Part shown: in pieces, positions 25,962 to 32,751 of the stretch
Layout of the letters: each line of letters starts with the position of its first letter
Position numbering within the stretch: position 1 is the first letter of the stretch
Assembly (NCBI RefSeq): GCF_002155965.1
Contig: NZ_MUMH01000042.1
Coordinates: 53,545 to 117,544, forward strand
Direction of reading: 5' to 3'
DNA: 64,000 bases
DNA from: Allokutzneria sp. NRRL B-24872
GTDB lineage: Bacteria > Actinomycetota > Actinomycetes > Mycobacteriales > Pseudonocardiaceae
The notes under the pieces: generated by a model
Seen by the model: only the letters and a program-made list of their open reading frames with translations
What the model was told of the DNA's origin: nothing
Database searches by the model: none
Program-made: the position numbers and the translations under genes

Positions 25962-25976
25962 TGAAAATGGTTATCG
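25962..25976. promoter_or_regulatory. Zur-box-like operator before aztD
   Basis: TGAAAATGGTTATCG matches 12 of 15 positions of the actinobacterial Zur consensus as I recall it (TGAAAATGATTTTCA). It ends 34 bases before the start codon. The flanking bases extend the similarity to the site at 37986-38000 to 17 of 21. Confidence 0.6.
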
Positions 25977-26010
25977 TTCTCTCTGGATTCCTTCCAGAGA
26001 GGCGATAGCC

Positions 26011-27321
26011 ATGCGTTCCCTTCCCCTCGCAGCCGCGTTGCTCAGCACGGTCGCACTCGCCAGCCCCGCACTCGCCAGCCCCGCGCTCGCCAGCCCCGCG
26101 CAGGCGGACCCGGGCCAGGCCCGGCTGCTCGTCGCCGACCCCGCCGCGAGCACGGTGCACGTGCTCGACGCCCGCACCGGGCGGATCACCGGATCGCTGC
26201 CCGGCCGCAAGCTCAACGACCACGCGGGAACCGTCGTCCTCGCCGACGGGCGCGTGCTCTTCGTGGACGACGCGGCCAAGCAGCTCGTCGTGGTCAACGT
26301 CGCGGGCGCCGAGCCGCGCGTCGTCGGCACCGCCCCCGTCGAGGGCGAGGTCTCGCACTTCGCCGTGGACGCCGCAGCGCGCTTCGCCGTCGTGGCGGGC
26401 AGCGAAGGCCACGAGCACGAGTCCGGACACGCGGAGCACGCCGGGCACGCCACGCTCACGGCGGTCGACCTGAGGACCTTCAAGTCCGGGCACGGCGTCG
26501 TCCACAGTGGAGAGCCGGGCGTACTTGTCGACGGCGGCACGGTCCTGCACCGCAACGACGCGCCCGCGCAGCTGGAGAGCTACCGCCTGACGGACGTCGT
26601 CAAGGCCAACGGCGAGCACTTGACGGGCGCCGTCAAGCAGGCGATCGGCGAGCACGGGCACGGCGAGGCGTTCTCGCCGAAGCACCGGCGCGCGATCACC
26701 GCGACCGAGCGCGGCGTGGACCTGACCGAGGTGACCCGCGACGGCGGCTTCGGCGCGCAGCGCGTCGCGGCGTGGGGTGGCCCCGGGCGCGGGTTCTACC
26801 TCCGCCTGCACGACGACGCGGACACCGCCGTGACGTACGTGCGGGACAACGCCGACCCCGACTGGACGAAGTGGACGGAGCACGCGTACCTGCTCGACGT
26901 GCGCAGCGGGAAGACGACGCGCACACCGTTGGGCAGCGGCTACGTGTTCCGCTTCGGGCTCTCCGACGAGCTGGCCGGGTACGTGGTGCACGGCGCGGCG
27001 CGCGACGAGCTGGCCCTGGTCGACGTCAACGGGCGCAACGGCGGCTTCGGTGAGCTGACGCGTCGAGTCGATCTAGGTGTCCTGCCCGGCGGCCCACAGG
27101 CCGGGAAAGATCCCTTCGCCGCCCAGACGAGGAAGATCGCGCTGGACGACAGGGGCAGGACGGCCTACCTGACCGCCGGCGGCCAGGGCCGGGTCGACGT
27201 CGTGGACACCGCGGCAGGCCGCGTCAGCAGGTCACTGGCAGTGCCGACGACACTCGACCGGGGCGGCGCGATCGCGATCTGGGAGCCAGGGGTGGCGCAC
27301 GCGGACACGGTCGGTCGCTAG
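26011..27321 (+). CDS. aztD: AztD-like secreted zinc metallochaperone
   Basis: 436 residues. Signal peptide, followed by a short ALASPALASPALASP repeat at the cleavage region. The mature protein reads as a beta-propeller: repeated VHVLDARTGRITG, LFVDDAAKQLVVVNV, LLDVRSGKTTRTPLG, VDVVDTAAGRVSRSL. A His-rich loop near residue 135 (GHEHESGHAEHAGHA) and further histidines (NDHAG, EHGHGEAF) suit zinc binding. These features match AztD, the extracytoplasmic chaperone that passes zinc to a binding protein. The Zur-like box just upstream supports zinc-starvation control. Confidence 0.75.
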   Translation: MRSLPLAAALLSTVALASPALASPALASPAQADPGQARLLVADPAASTVHVLDARTGRITGSLPGRKLNDHAGTVVLADGRVLFVDDAAKQLVVVNVAGAEPRVVGTAPVEGEVSHFAVDAAARFAVVAGSEGHEHESGHAEHAGHATLTAVDLRTFKSGHGVVHSGEPGVLVDGGTVLHRNDAPAQLESYRLTDVVKANGEHLTGAVKQAIGEHGHGEAFSPKHRRAITATERGVDLTEVTRDGGFGAQRVAAWGGPGRGFYLRLHDDADTAVTYVRDNADPDWTKWTEHAYLLDVRSGKTTRTPLGSGYVFRFGLSDELAGYVVHGAARDELALVDVNGRNGGFGELTRRVDLGVLPGGPQAGKDPFAAQTRKIALDDRGRTAYLTAGGQGRVDVVDTAAGRVSRSLAVPTTLDRGGAIAIWEPGVAHADTVGR

Positions 27322-27332
27322 CGCGGGCGGGC

Positions 27333-27364
27333 GCGCGTTCCGCCGTCCGTGGGACGCGCGTCTT
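27333..27364 (+). terminator. Terminator after aztD
   Basis: 9-bp stem GCGCGTTCC/GGGACGCGC (one G-T pair) with a 9-base loop, followed by GTCTTTT. Confidence 0.65.
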
Positions 27365-27467
27365 TTCCACCCGACTGGGAATGTGCCGGAGAAGCGCGAA
27401 ATCGCCGTGGGTTGCACACTGGGGGACACAGTTGTTGTCCCTGACTCCCAATTCGGAGGAGCCCCCT

Positions 27468-27812
27468 GTGAATGCGCTCCGTGGCAGCAGAATCGGTGGC
27501 GTGAGCTACGAGGCCGACACCGACAAGGACCTGGCCCCGCGCCAGGTGACCCGGTTCGCCTGCCCTCGCGGCCACGAGTTCGGCGTCATCTTCGCCGTCG
27601 ACGCCGAGCCGCAGGACACCTGGATCTGCCGAAAGCACGGGGTCACGGCGGTGATCGTGGACGGCAAGCCGGCCGAGCAGCAGGCGAAGCCGGGTCGCAC
27701 CCCGTGGGACATGCTGCGCGAGCGGCGGACGATCAGCGATCTCGAAGAGCTGCTTGACGAGCGGTTGGCCCTGCTGCGCCAGCGACGTGAACTCGAGAAC
27801 GAAGTGACCTAG
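27468..27812 (+). CDS. RbpA-family RNA polymerase-binding protein (paralogue)
   Basis: 114 residues from a GTG preceded by GGAGGAG. The RbpA hallmarks are all present: ALRGSRIGGVSYEAD, the central small beta domain, and the basic linker plus sigma-interaction helices (GRTPWDMLRERRTISDLEELLDERLALLRQRR). RbpA binds the principal sigma factor and stabilises open complexes. The core domain carries Cys32, His36, Cys54 and His57 (CPRGH and CRKH), a C/H/C/H set instead of the C/H/C/C zinc site I recall from Streptomyces RbpA. The unusual ligands and the zinc-related neighbourhood suggest a specialised paralogue, but I see no Zur-like box directly in front of it. Confidence 0.85.
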   Translation: MNALRGSRIGGVSYEADTDKDLAPRQVTRFACPRGHEFGVIFAVDAEPQDTWICRKHGVTAVIVDGKPAEQQAKPGRTPWDMLRERRTISDLEELLDERLALLRQRRELENEVT

Positions 27813-27828
27813 CCGAAAAACGCACTAC

Positions 27829-27843
27829 CGCCCTTTGTGGGCG
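27829..27843. terminator. Short hairpin between convergent rbpA-like and SagB genes
   Basis: CGCCC/GGGCG stem with a 5-base loop. On the minus strand a TTTTT run follows 8 bases later. It is a weak terminator at best. Confidence 0.35.
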
Positions 27844-27869
27844 CCTATTTATGCAATCGATTGACCACA

Positions 27870-28892
27870 TCAGGGCGCCCCGACGGCGAGCGCGTGGACG
27901 AGCCTGCGCCGCCGCCCAAGATCAAGAACGACGTCGATCCAGCACCCCAGCGGTCGGCACCGGAGACCGTGCGCGGTGGCGCGCAGCCAGGCCCGGTGCA
28001 CCGCCATGCCGGCAAGCACGTGCGTGCGCAGCGCCTGCTCCGCGGTCGGCTCCACCTCGCCCAGCACGAGCAGCAGTGCTCCGCTGTCCGCCACCTCCGG
28101 TTGTCCGCAGGAGCGCGCGGCCAGCGCGGCGGCCAGTTCGGGGTGATCAGCGGGCTCGACCAGCACGGCCTCGACGCCGTTCGTCGCGGCCAGCACCTCG
28201 TCCGCGATGTCCTGGGGCACGCGGCCCGACACCGGCCATGGTGCGCTGTGCCTGGCAAGGACCTCGCGAGCTCCGACCGGCGCGCTCTTCGGCAGCGAGA
28301 TCGGCGTGAGACCTGCCAGCTCCGCCAGCGCGGCGTCGATGAGGGGTGTCCCGGGCGCGGACAGCTCAGGCATCTGTCCAATGTGGACTGATCCGGTCAT
28401 CGCCAGCGGGTACTCGGCGCGCGAGGCGGGTGCGACCCCGCCGACGACCACCTCAGCCCCGGCGAACCCGGCGAGCGCGTGCCCGAGGTCCAGCAACAGC
28501 ACCGGCAGCGAGCGCGGACCGTAGCGCCAGGTCGTGCGCGACGGCACCAGCGAGAGGACGACGCCGTTGCCAGCGCCTTCACGCGGCTCGGCCAAGGCGT
28601 GGGTGAACGGGTCGTAGGTCCACGCGACGTCGTCGACGACCACGTGCGCTTCGACCGGGTAGCGCCCGCCGGCCGAGGGCACACGGCGCAGCCGAACGCC
28701 GCCGAGCTTGCGAGCGGGGTCCGCGGCGAGCGCCAGGTCGAGCAGTCCGCCGATGCCGTCATCGGGCCAGCGCGGCAGCGGAACCGGCTCCCCCGCCCAG
28801 GTCCGGCGTGCGGGTGGACGCAGCTCGGGCACGGTGGGCCCGGGGTCTGCGCCAGCCCACGCAGCGTTCAGAGCTGCGAGAACGGCACTCAC
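27870..28892 (-). CDS. SagB-type TOMM dehydrogenase
   Basis: 340 residues from a GTG overlapping the YcaO stop (GTGA). A nitroreductase-fold FMN enzyme; the signature RVPSAGGRYPVEAHVV marks the SagB/McbC group that oxidises azolines to azoles. Two repeated halves are suggested: DLGHALAGF early, and a second nitroreductase-like stretch ending RPLGCWIDVVLDLG. It is the last gene of the TOMM operon and acts after YcaO, presumably oxidising rings on the precursor encoded at 32530-32634. Confidence 0.82.
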   Translation of the reverse strand: MSAVLAALNAAWAGADPGPTVPELRPPARRTWAGEPVPLPRWPDDGIGGLLDLALAADPARKLGGVRLRRVPSAGGRYPVEAHVVVDDVAWTYDPFTHALAEPREGAGNGVVLSLVPSRTTWRYGPRSLPVLLLDLGHALAGFAGAEVVVGGVAPASRAEYPLAMTGSVHIGQMPELSAPGTPLIDAALAELAGLTPISLPKSAPVGAREVLARHSAPWPVSGRVPQDIADEVLAATNGVEAVLVEPADHPELAAALAARSCGQPEVADSGALLLVLGEVEPTAEQALRTHVLAGMAVHRAWLRATAHGLRCRPLGCWIDVVLDLGRRRRLVHALAVGAP

Positions 28893-30232
28893 AGGAACGG
28901 CGGCGGGTCGAGCACCAGACCTTCCGGGCCGGAGAGCGGATCGGCTCCGGGCGCCCAACCCCGCTCGGCGATCACTTGGCGCCACCGGGGCAGGCCGAGG
29001 TAGCGGAAGGCACCGGGCGCGTTGGGCACGAGGCCGGTCGCGCAGACGCGGCGAACGCGCAACGGGGTCTCGGCGACATCGGAGGTCGTGAGATCGACAC
29101 TGGCCACCCGGCAGCCGCTCGCGCGCAGACTCGCCTGGAGCGAGTGGAGATCACCACGCGGGAGATCTTCGACGCCGATCAGCTCGCCGGGCTCGGTGAA
29201 CCTCGGCAGCAGCCGGTCCTGGACGCGCTTGTCCAGCCACACCTGGGGTTGCGCGCCGAGATCCCGGACTCGTCCGAAGTGGACACCCGTGTCATCGGCG
29301 TACGCGCGGTCCTCGCGGTGCGGCAGGTACAGCCCTTCGGCGAGCACGCCCGCCTTCACCGCCGCGAAGACCCAGCCGTCCGGGTCGAGCAGGCCGAGCG
29401 TGAACACCCACGTGTGCACGGCCTCCAGCACGGCCTTCACGCACGCTTCGGCCGGGTCGAAGCGTGCGGCGCCGCCACCTGCGACGATGCCGGTCTCCTC
29501 GTCGATCGCGACCGCCGCGACGCAGGCGACGGGGTGTTCGGTCGGCAGCTCGACGAGGTGGATGCGCAGGCGCGATCCGGCCAACTCACCGGCGAGGCCG
29601 GGCACCGAGTCCAGGTCGATCCCGCGGCTCGGGCCGCCGAGGTGCCACCACAGCTCCAGCGCGTCCCGCTCCAGCAGTTCGAGCAGCCCGCGCCGGAACG
29701 CGTCGTCACTGTCGGCGCCCGTGGCGATGCCCGCGTAGTTGAGGTGGTGCGTGCGCGGTTCTCCACGGCGCTGGCCGGAGAAGAAGTTCAGGTAGACCCA
29801 CGACGCGGGCAGCCAGCACGCTTGGCCGTCCTCCTCGCCCTCCACCCACAGCTGGGCGAGGTCAGCGGTGAAAGGCCGATACGGAACTTGTTGCCACGGC
29901 GCGAAGAACGGCAGGTCGTCGGGGCCGAAGAGGTGCGCGCCCTCGGCTTGCAGCTCGGCCGCCGTCGCCCGGCGCAGGCCGTTGGGCACGCGGTTGCCGC
30001 AGTAGCGCTCGACGGCCTCCCCGATCGCGGCGATGCGCGCGCCGTCCACATCGCCGAACGTGGTGCCGAGGCTGACCCGGTCGGCGGGCCACGCGCCGAG
30101 CCGCCGCGCGTCCGCGACCTCGGCGGTCACCCCTCGGTAGCGGTGCGGAGCACCTGGCACGTGCTCGACGTCGACCAACCGCCGGATGACTCCGGTCAGC
30201 GGATCGATCAGCGCGTCAACGGGCAGCGTCAC
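28889..30232 (-). CDS. YcaO-domain cyclodehydratase (TOMM D protein)
   Basis: 447 residues from a GTG overlapping the CocE stop (GTGA). The YcaO ATP-binding glutamates are in IAAIGEAVERYCG and RRGLLELLERDALELWW, with a third acidic site in EACVKAVLEAVHTW. YcaO enzymes phosphorylate the backbone amide of Ser/Thr/Cys to drive ring closure. The C-terminus is PPPFL, like the proline-rich ends of azoline-forming YcaOs. There is no fused E1-like domain; the leader-binding partner is the separate protein at 31611-32450. Confidence 0.9.
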   Translation of the reverse strand: MTLPVDALIDPLTGVIRRLVDVEHVPGAPHRYRGVTAEVADARRLGAWPADRVSLGTTFGDVDGARIAAIGEAVERYCGNRVPNGLRRATAAELQAEGAHLFGPDDLPFFAPWQQVPYRPFTADLAQLWVEGEEDGQACWLPASWVYLNFFSGQRRGEPRTHHLNYAGIATGADSDDAFRRGLLELLERDALELWWHLGGPSRGIDLDSVPGLAGELAGSRLRIHLVELPTEHPVACVAAVAIDEETGIVAGGGAARFDPAEACVKAVLEAVHTWVFTLGLLDPDGWVFAAVKAGVLAEGLYLPHREDRAYADDTGVHFGRVRDLGAQPQVWLDKRVQDRLLPRFTEPGELIGVEDLPRGDLHSLQASLRASGCRVASVDLTTSDVAETPLRVRRVCATGLVPNAPGAFRYLGLPRWRQVIAERGWAPGADPLSGPEGLVLDPPPFL

Positions 30233-31614
30233 CTGCCGACCTCCTTGATCACATCGACCGGTGCCCCGTCGGCCCACGGCAGCGCGAGCGAGCACTTGAG
30301 GACTTCTCGGCGGCTCGACAGCAGCTCCGTCGCGTCGACCGCGTCGACCCCGGTGTGCGGATTGCGGGCGTGGCGCGGCCAGTGGTGCCCAGCGATCTCC
30401 AAGCGCAGCCGCGAGTTCGGTGGCACCTCCGCGCCGACCGGCCCGATCTCCGCGCGGACCGTCGTGGGCTCGCCCGGCGTGTGCTTGTGCCGCACGACCG
30501 CGCTCCCGAGCTGCGGCCACGAGCCGTCCGGCATCTCCACCGCGAGGCGGAACACCCAGTCCGCGTCCGGGGCGTCGGCCACCGCTTCGATCTCCACCTC
30601 GACGAGCCCTGCCAGCACCCCTGCTCCCACCTCCACCACCCCGAGCGCCCGATCCACGCGCTCGGCGTCGCACCGCAGGTCAACGCCCACGTCCCGGGAC
30701 GGGAACGGACGCGTCGGCTCGGCCTCGAACTCCCGTTTCGTACCGAAAGCGGGAACTGGGAGCGCTCTCTTGGCCGCTTGGAGTACGAAACGGGAAGAGA
30801 CGGCGATGGCGGAGTGCCGCGAAGGCGGGGCGGTGGCCCAGGAGGTGTAGAGGGCGCCGATTCGCTTGCCGGACAACGTGTTTCGGGTGTCCATGTCGTG
30901 CGACCAGTCGCCGATGACGAGGGTGGTGGGGCCGCGCCAGGTGTCGGCGAGGCGGAGGGTGTGGCGGAGGAAGGGGTCGCGCAGGCCGCCTACGGCCAGC
31001 AGCGGAGTGTCCACTGTAGATAGTTCGGTCCAGAGGTCGCCGAGGGGTGGGGCGTTCCAGAGGGTCTGCCAAGCCGGGAGATCGAAAGCCTCGCGGACGG
31101 GGAGGGCTTCGAGGGAGTACGGCAGCGGGGTGGCGCGGGCGGTCGGAGTGCCGCCGTGCTCGGCCCACCAGCCGAGGCGGCAGGCCAGGCGCGCGGCCCC
31201 GCCGGGTTCGCGGGCGGTTTCGCCGAGGCCCAGCGCGGGGACGGCGGCGATCACTCCGGCCAGTTCGCCTTCCAGTGCGGTCACGACAGCGCAGTACGCG
31301 GCGTAGGAGGCGCCGACCGCGAAGACCCGGCCGTCGGCGAGATCGTTGTCGTGCAACCACTTCAGCACCACAGCGCCGTCCGCGCGCTCGTTGGCGTAGG
31401 GCACGAAGTCGCCGGTGGAGCCGTAGCGCCCGCGCACGTCGACCACGACGCAGGTGAAGCCGCGCTTCGCCCAGCCGTGGGCCTCGGCGAGGTGGTTGCG
31501 GCGGTCGTAGGGCGTTCGGATCAGCACTGCGGGTCCACGCTCGGCGGACCGGACCACTGTGGCTACTAGACGGGCGCCGTCAAGTGGGATGACGTGCTCT
31601 TCGGCAGTCGTCAC
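30229..31614 (-). CDS. CocE/NonD-family alpha/beta hydrolase in the TOMM operon
   Basis: 461 residues from a GTG overlapping the upstream stop (GTGA). The X-Pro-peptidase/cocaine-esterase fold is indicated by LIRTPYDRRNHLAEAHGWAKRG, VVVDVRGRYGSTGDF and the nucleophile elbow VGASYAAY. The acid region is GLRDPFLRHT and the histidine lies in GDWSHDMD. A C-terminal jelly-roll-like domain ends LEIAGHHWPRHARNP. In this context it could trim the precursor or act on the product. Residues encoded by 30728-30798 (SSRFVLQAAKRALPVPAFG and onward) come from an inverted-repeat element inserted in frame between the two domains. Confidence 0.83.
   Translation of the reverse strand: MTTAEEHVIPLDGARLVATVVRSAERGPAVLIRTPYDRRNHLAEAHGWAKRGFTCVVVDVRGRYGSTGDFVPYANERADGAVVLKWLHDNDLADGRVFAVGASYAAYCAVVTALEGELAGVIAAVPALGLGETAREPGGAARLACRLGWWAEHGGTPTARATPLPYSLEALPVREAFDLPAWQTLWNAPPLGDLWTELSTVDTPLLAVGGLRDPFLRHTLRLADTWRGPTTLVIGDWSHDMDTRNTLSGKRIGALYTSWATAPPSRHSAIAVSSRFVLQAAKRALPVPAFGTKREFEAEPTRPFPSRDVGVDLRCDAERVDRALGVVEVGAGVLAGLVEVEIEAVADAPDADWVFRLAVEMPDGSWPQLGSAVVRHKHTPGEPTTVRAEIGPVGAEVPPNSRLRLEIAGHHWPRHARNPHTGVDAVDATELLSSRREVLKCSLALPWADGAPVDVIKEVGR
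30728..30798. repeat. Inverted-repeat element, copy 2, inside a gene
   Basis: The left arm AACTCCCGTTTCGTAC is identical to the core arm of the element at 22878-22935. The right arm GTACGAAACGGGA matches 13 bases of the complement before diverging. The 39-base centre differs from copy 1. It sits in frame inside the CocE coding region. Confidence 0.75.
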
Positions 31615-32450
31615 GACGCGGCCTCGGGCACGCGGAGCACGGCGTGGTCGGTGATGGCGGCGGTGTCCAGGTCGAGCACGCGGAGGCGTCGGCGAGCGGG
31701 CAGCGACGACGTGAACGAGCCGTCGCGCTTCGTCGCGCCGAGCGCCCACGCGCGGAGGTCGAGTGCGGCCAGCGACGCGACGGCCGCAGCGTCGAGGTCG
31801 TCCATGGCGTCTTCGCCGGTGACAGGGGCTTCGGCGGCCCAGAAAGCACTCAGGTGCTCGTGGCCGGAGCCTGCGGCGGCGAGGCGGCGCTTGCGGATGT
31901 CGGAGTGCCGGATGTCCCCAGGCTCGGCGGCGACCGGTTCGATCAGCGCGTGGCGCCCCTCACGGCTCACGCGCTGCCATGCGATCCCGTGTTCGGGCAG
32001 GTCATCGAGGCTGTCCCAGCACGACGGCGCGGGCCCGTCGGACACTGCGCACACAGCCGAGAACCCACCTGTGGACAACTCTGTGGACAACAGGGCGGCA
32101 GTTGTCCACAGATCACCTCGCTCAGTGAACGGTCCGAGGACGCAGGGTTGTGCACCTGCCCTGCTCAGGGCCACCTTGAGGGCTTCGACCAGCACGGACG
32201 AGCCCATGAGGGCCACGATCGAGTTATCCACAGGCCACTGTGAGCGACCGCCGAGGAAGCCCGCCTCGCGGAAGGCGCCCAGCTCAGCGGGCGCGTCGGC
32301 CGAGTTGTCCACAGCCAGCGCGCCGCGAACGGCCGCCGTCGTGTCCTCGGGGAGGGCGACGCCCACGATCTCACCGTCCGGGCAGCGCAGCGCCGGACCG
32401 CGGCCGGGCACGTCGAAGAGGACAGCTCCGGGGATGAGGCGTTCGCCCAC
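31611..32450 (-). CDS. TOMM precursor leader-binding protein (ThiF-like, ocin-type)
   Basis: 279 residues from a GTG with GGGAGG spaced six bases upstream. The N-terminal half (LIPGAVLFDVPGRGPALRCPDGEIVGVAL) resembles the winged-helix RRE that binds RiPP leaders. The following Rossmann-like part (SIVALMGSSVLVEALKVALSRAG) and HIRHSD-type segment are a degenerate E1/ThiF domain without a CxxC zinc site. This fits the ocin-ThiF-like partner that delivers the precursor to YcaO. The family assignment leans on context. Five DnaA-box-like 9-mers fall inside the gene. Confidence 0.7.
   Translation of the reverse strand: MGERLIPGAVLFDVPGRGPALRCPDGEIVGVALPEDTTAAVRGALAVDNSADAPAELGAFREAGFLGGRSQWPVDNSIVALMGSSVLVEALKVALSRAGAQPCVLGPFTERGDLWTTAALLSTELSTGGFSAVCAVSDGPAPSCWDSLDDLPEHGIAWQRVSREGRHALIEPVAAEPGDIRHSDIRKRRLAAAGSGHEHLSAFWAAEAPVTGEDAMDDLDAAAVASLAALDLRAWALGATKRDGSFTSSLPARRRLRVLDLDTAAITDHAVLRVPEAAS
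32070..32313. other. Five DnaA-box-like 9-mers inside the leader-binding gene
   Basis: TGTGGACAA at 32070 and 32082, TTGTCCACA at 32102 and 32305, and TTATCCACA at 32224, all perfect and in both orientations within 244 bases. They are coding sequence, but the density is striking. Confidence 0.4.
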
Positions 32451-32486
32451 TGGGCCTCCCTGTCGGGTGCGGGTCGTCAAAACGGC

Positions 32487-32522
32487 GGTGGCCGCCACCC
32501 CGGAGTGGGAGCGGCGGCCACC
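32487..32522 (-). terminator. Attenuator-like hairpin between precursor and modification genes
   Basis: A perfect 10-bp stem GGTGGCCGCC/GGCGGCCACC. On the minus strand it is followed by a short TTTT run. It lies 8 bases past the precursor stop and 37 bases before the next start. A partial terminator here would give more precursor than enzyme transcripts. Confidence 0.6.
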
Positions 32523-32529
32523 TGGTGAC

Positions 32530-32634
32530 TCAGTCCTGGTCGTCGAACGGGTTCTCCACCAGGGCGTTGCTGTGGCTGGCCGAGTTGTGCGGCAGCTCGC
32601 GCTCGGACTCGACGCGCACGAAGATCTTCTCCAT
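32530..32634 (-). CDS. Candidate TOMM/RiPP precursor peptide
   Basis: 34 residues from the ATG at 32634, with GGGGGGAGG 11 bases upstream; an in-frame GTG at 32646 would add four. It begins MEKIFVRVESERELP and continues HNSASHSN (residues 16-23), then ALVENPFDDQD. The hydrophobic/charged start would be the leader. The centre holds three serines each preceded by Asn, Ala or His, which are possible oxazoline sites for YcaO; there is no cysteine or threonine. Histidines 16 and 21 next to serines could give imidazole-azole metal ligands. It is the first gene of the TOMM operon. Where the leader ends is unknown. Confidence 0.7.
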   Translation of the reverse strand: MEKIFVRVESERELPHNSASHSNALVENPFDDQD

Positions 32635-32691
32635 CTCGCAGTTCACCTCCCCCCTGTCTCGTCTGACATCGGTTTCCAGAAGTACCACAAA

Positions 32692-32706
32692 CGATAATCA
32701 TTCCCA
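32692..32706. promoter_or_regulatory. Zur-box-like operator before the TOMM operon
   Basis: On the minus strand TGGGAATGATTATCG, matching 11 of 15 bases of the recalled Zur consensus and 15 of 21 bases of the extended site before aztD. It lies about 58 bases upstream of the precursor ATG. Confidence 0.55.
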
Positions 32707-32730
32707 ATAGGGCTGAATGGGTGACGACTG

Positions 32731-32745
32731 TGACAATCGTTGTCA
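32731..32745. promoter_or_regulatory. Palindromic operator before the MFS exporter
   Basis: TGACAATCGTTGTCA, a palindrome with perfect 6-bp arms that matches 11 of 15 Zur-consensus positions. It ends six bases before the candidate ATG, so the exporter message is probably leaderless or starts very close to the codon. Confidence 0.55.
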
Positions 32746-32751
32746 GTTAGC

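Noticed and set aside
27377..27413. SigR-type promoter (GGAAT...GTT) before the RbpA-like gene
   Set aside because: GGAAT and GTT are present but separated by 28 bases, too far for a SigR promoter.
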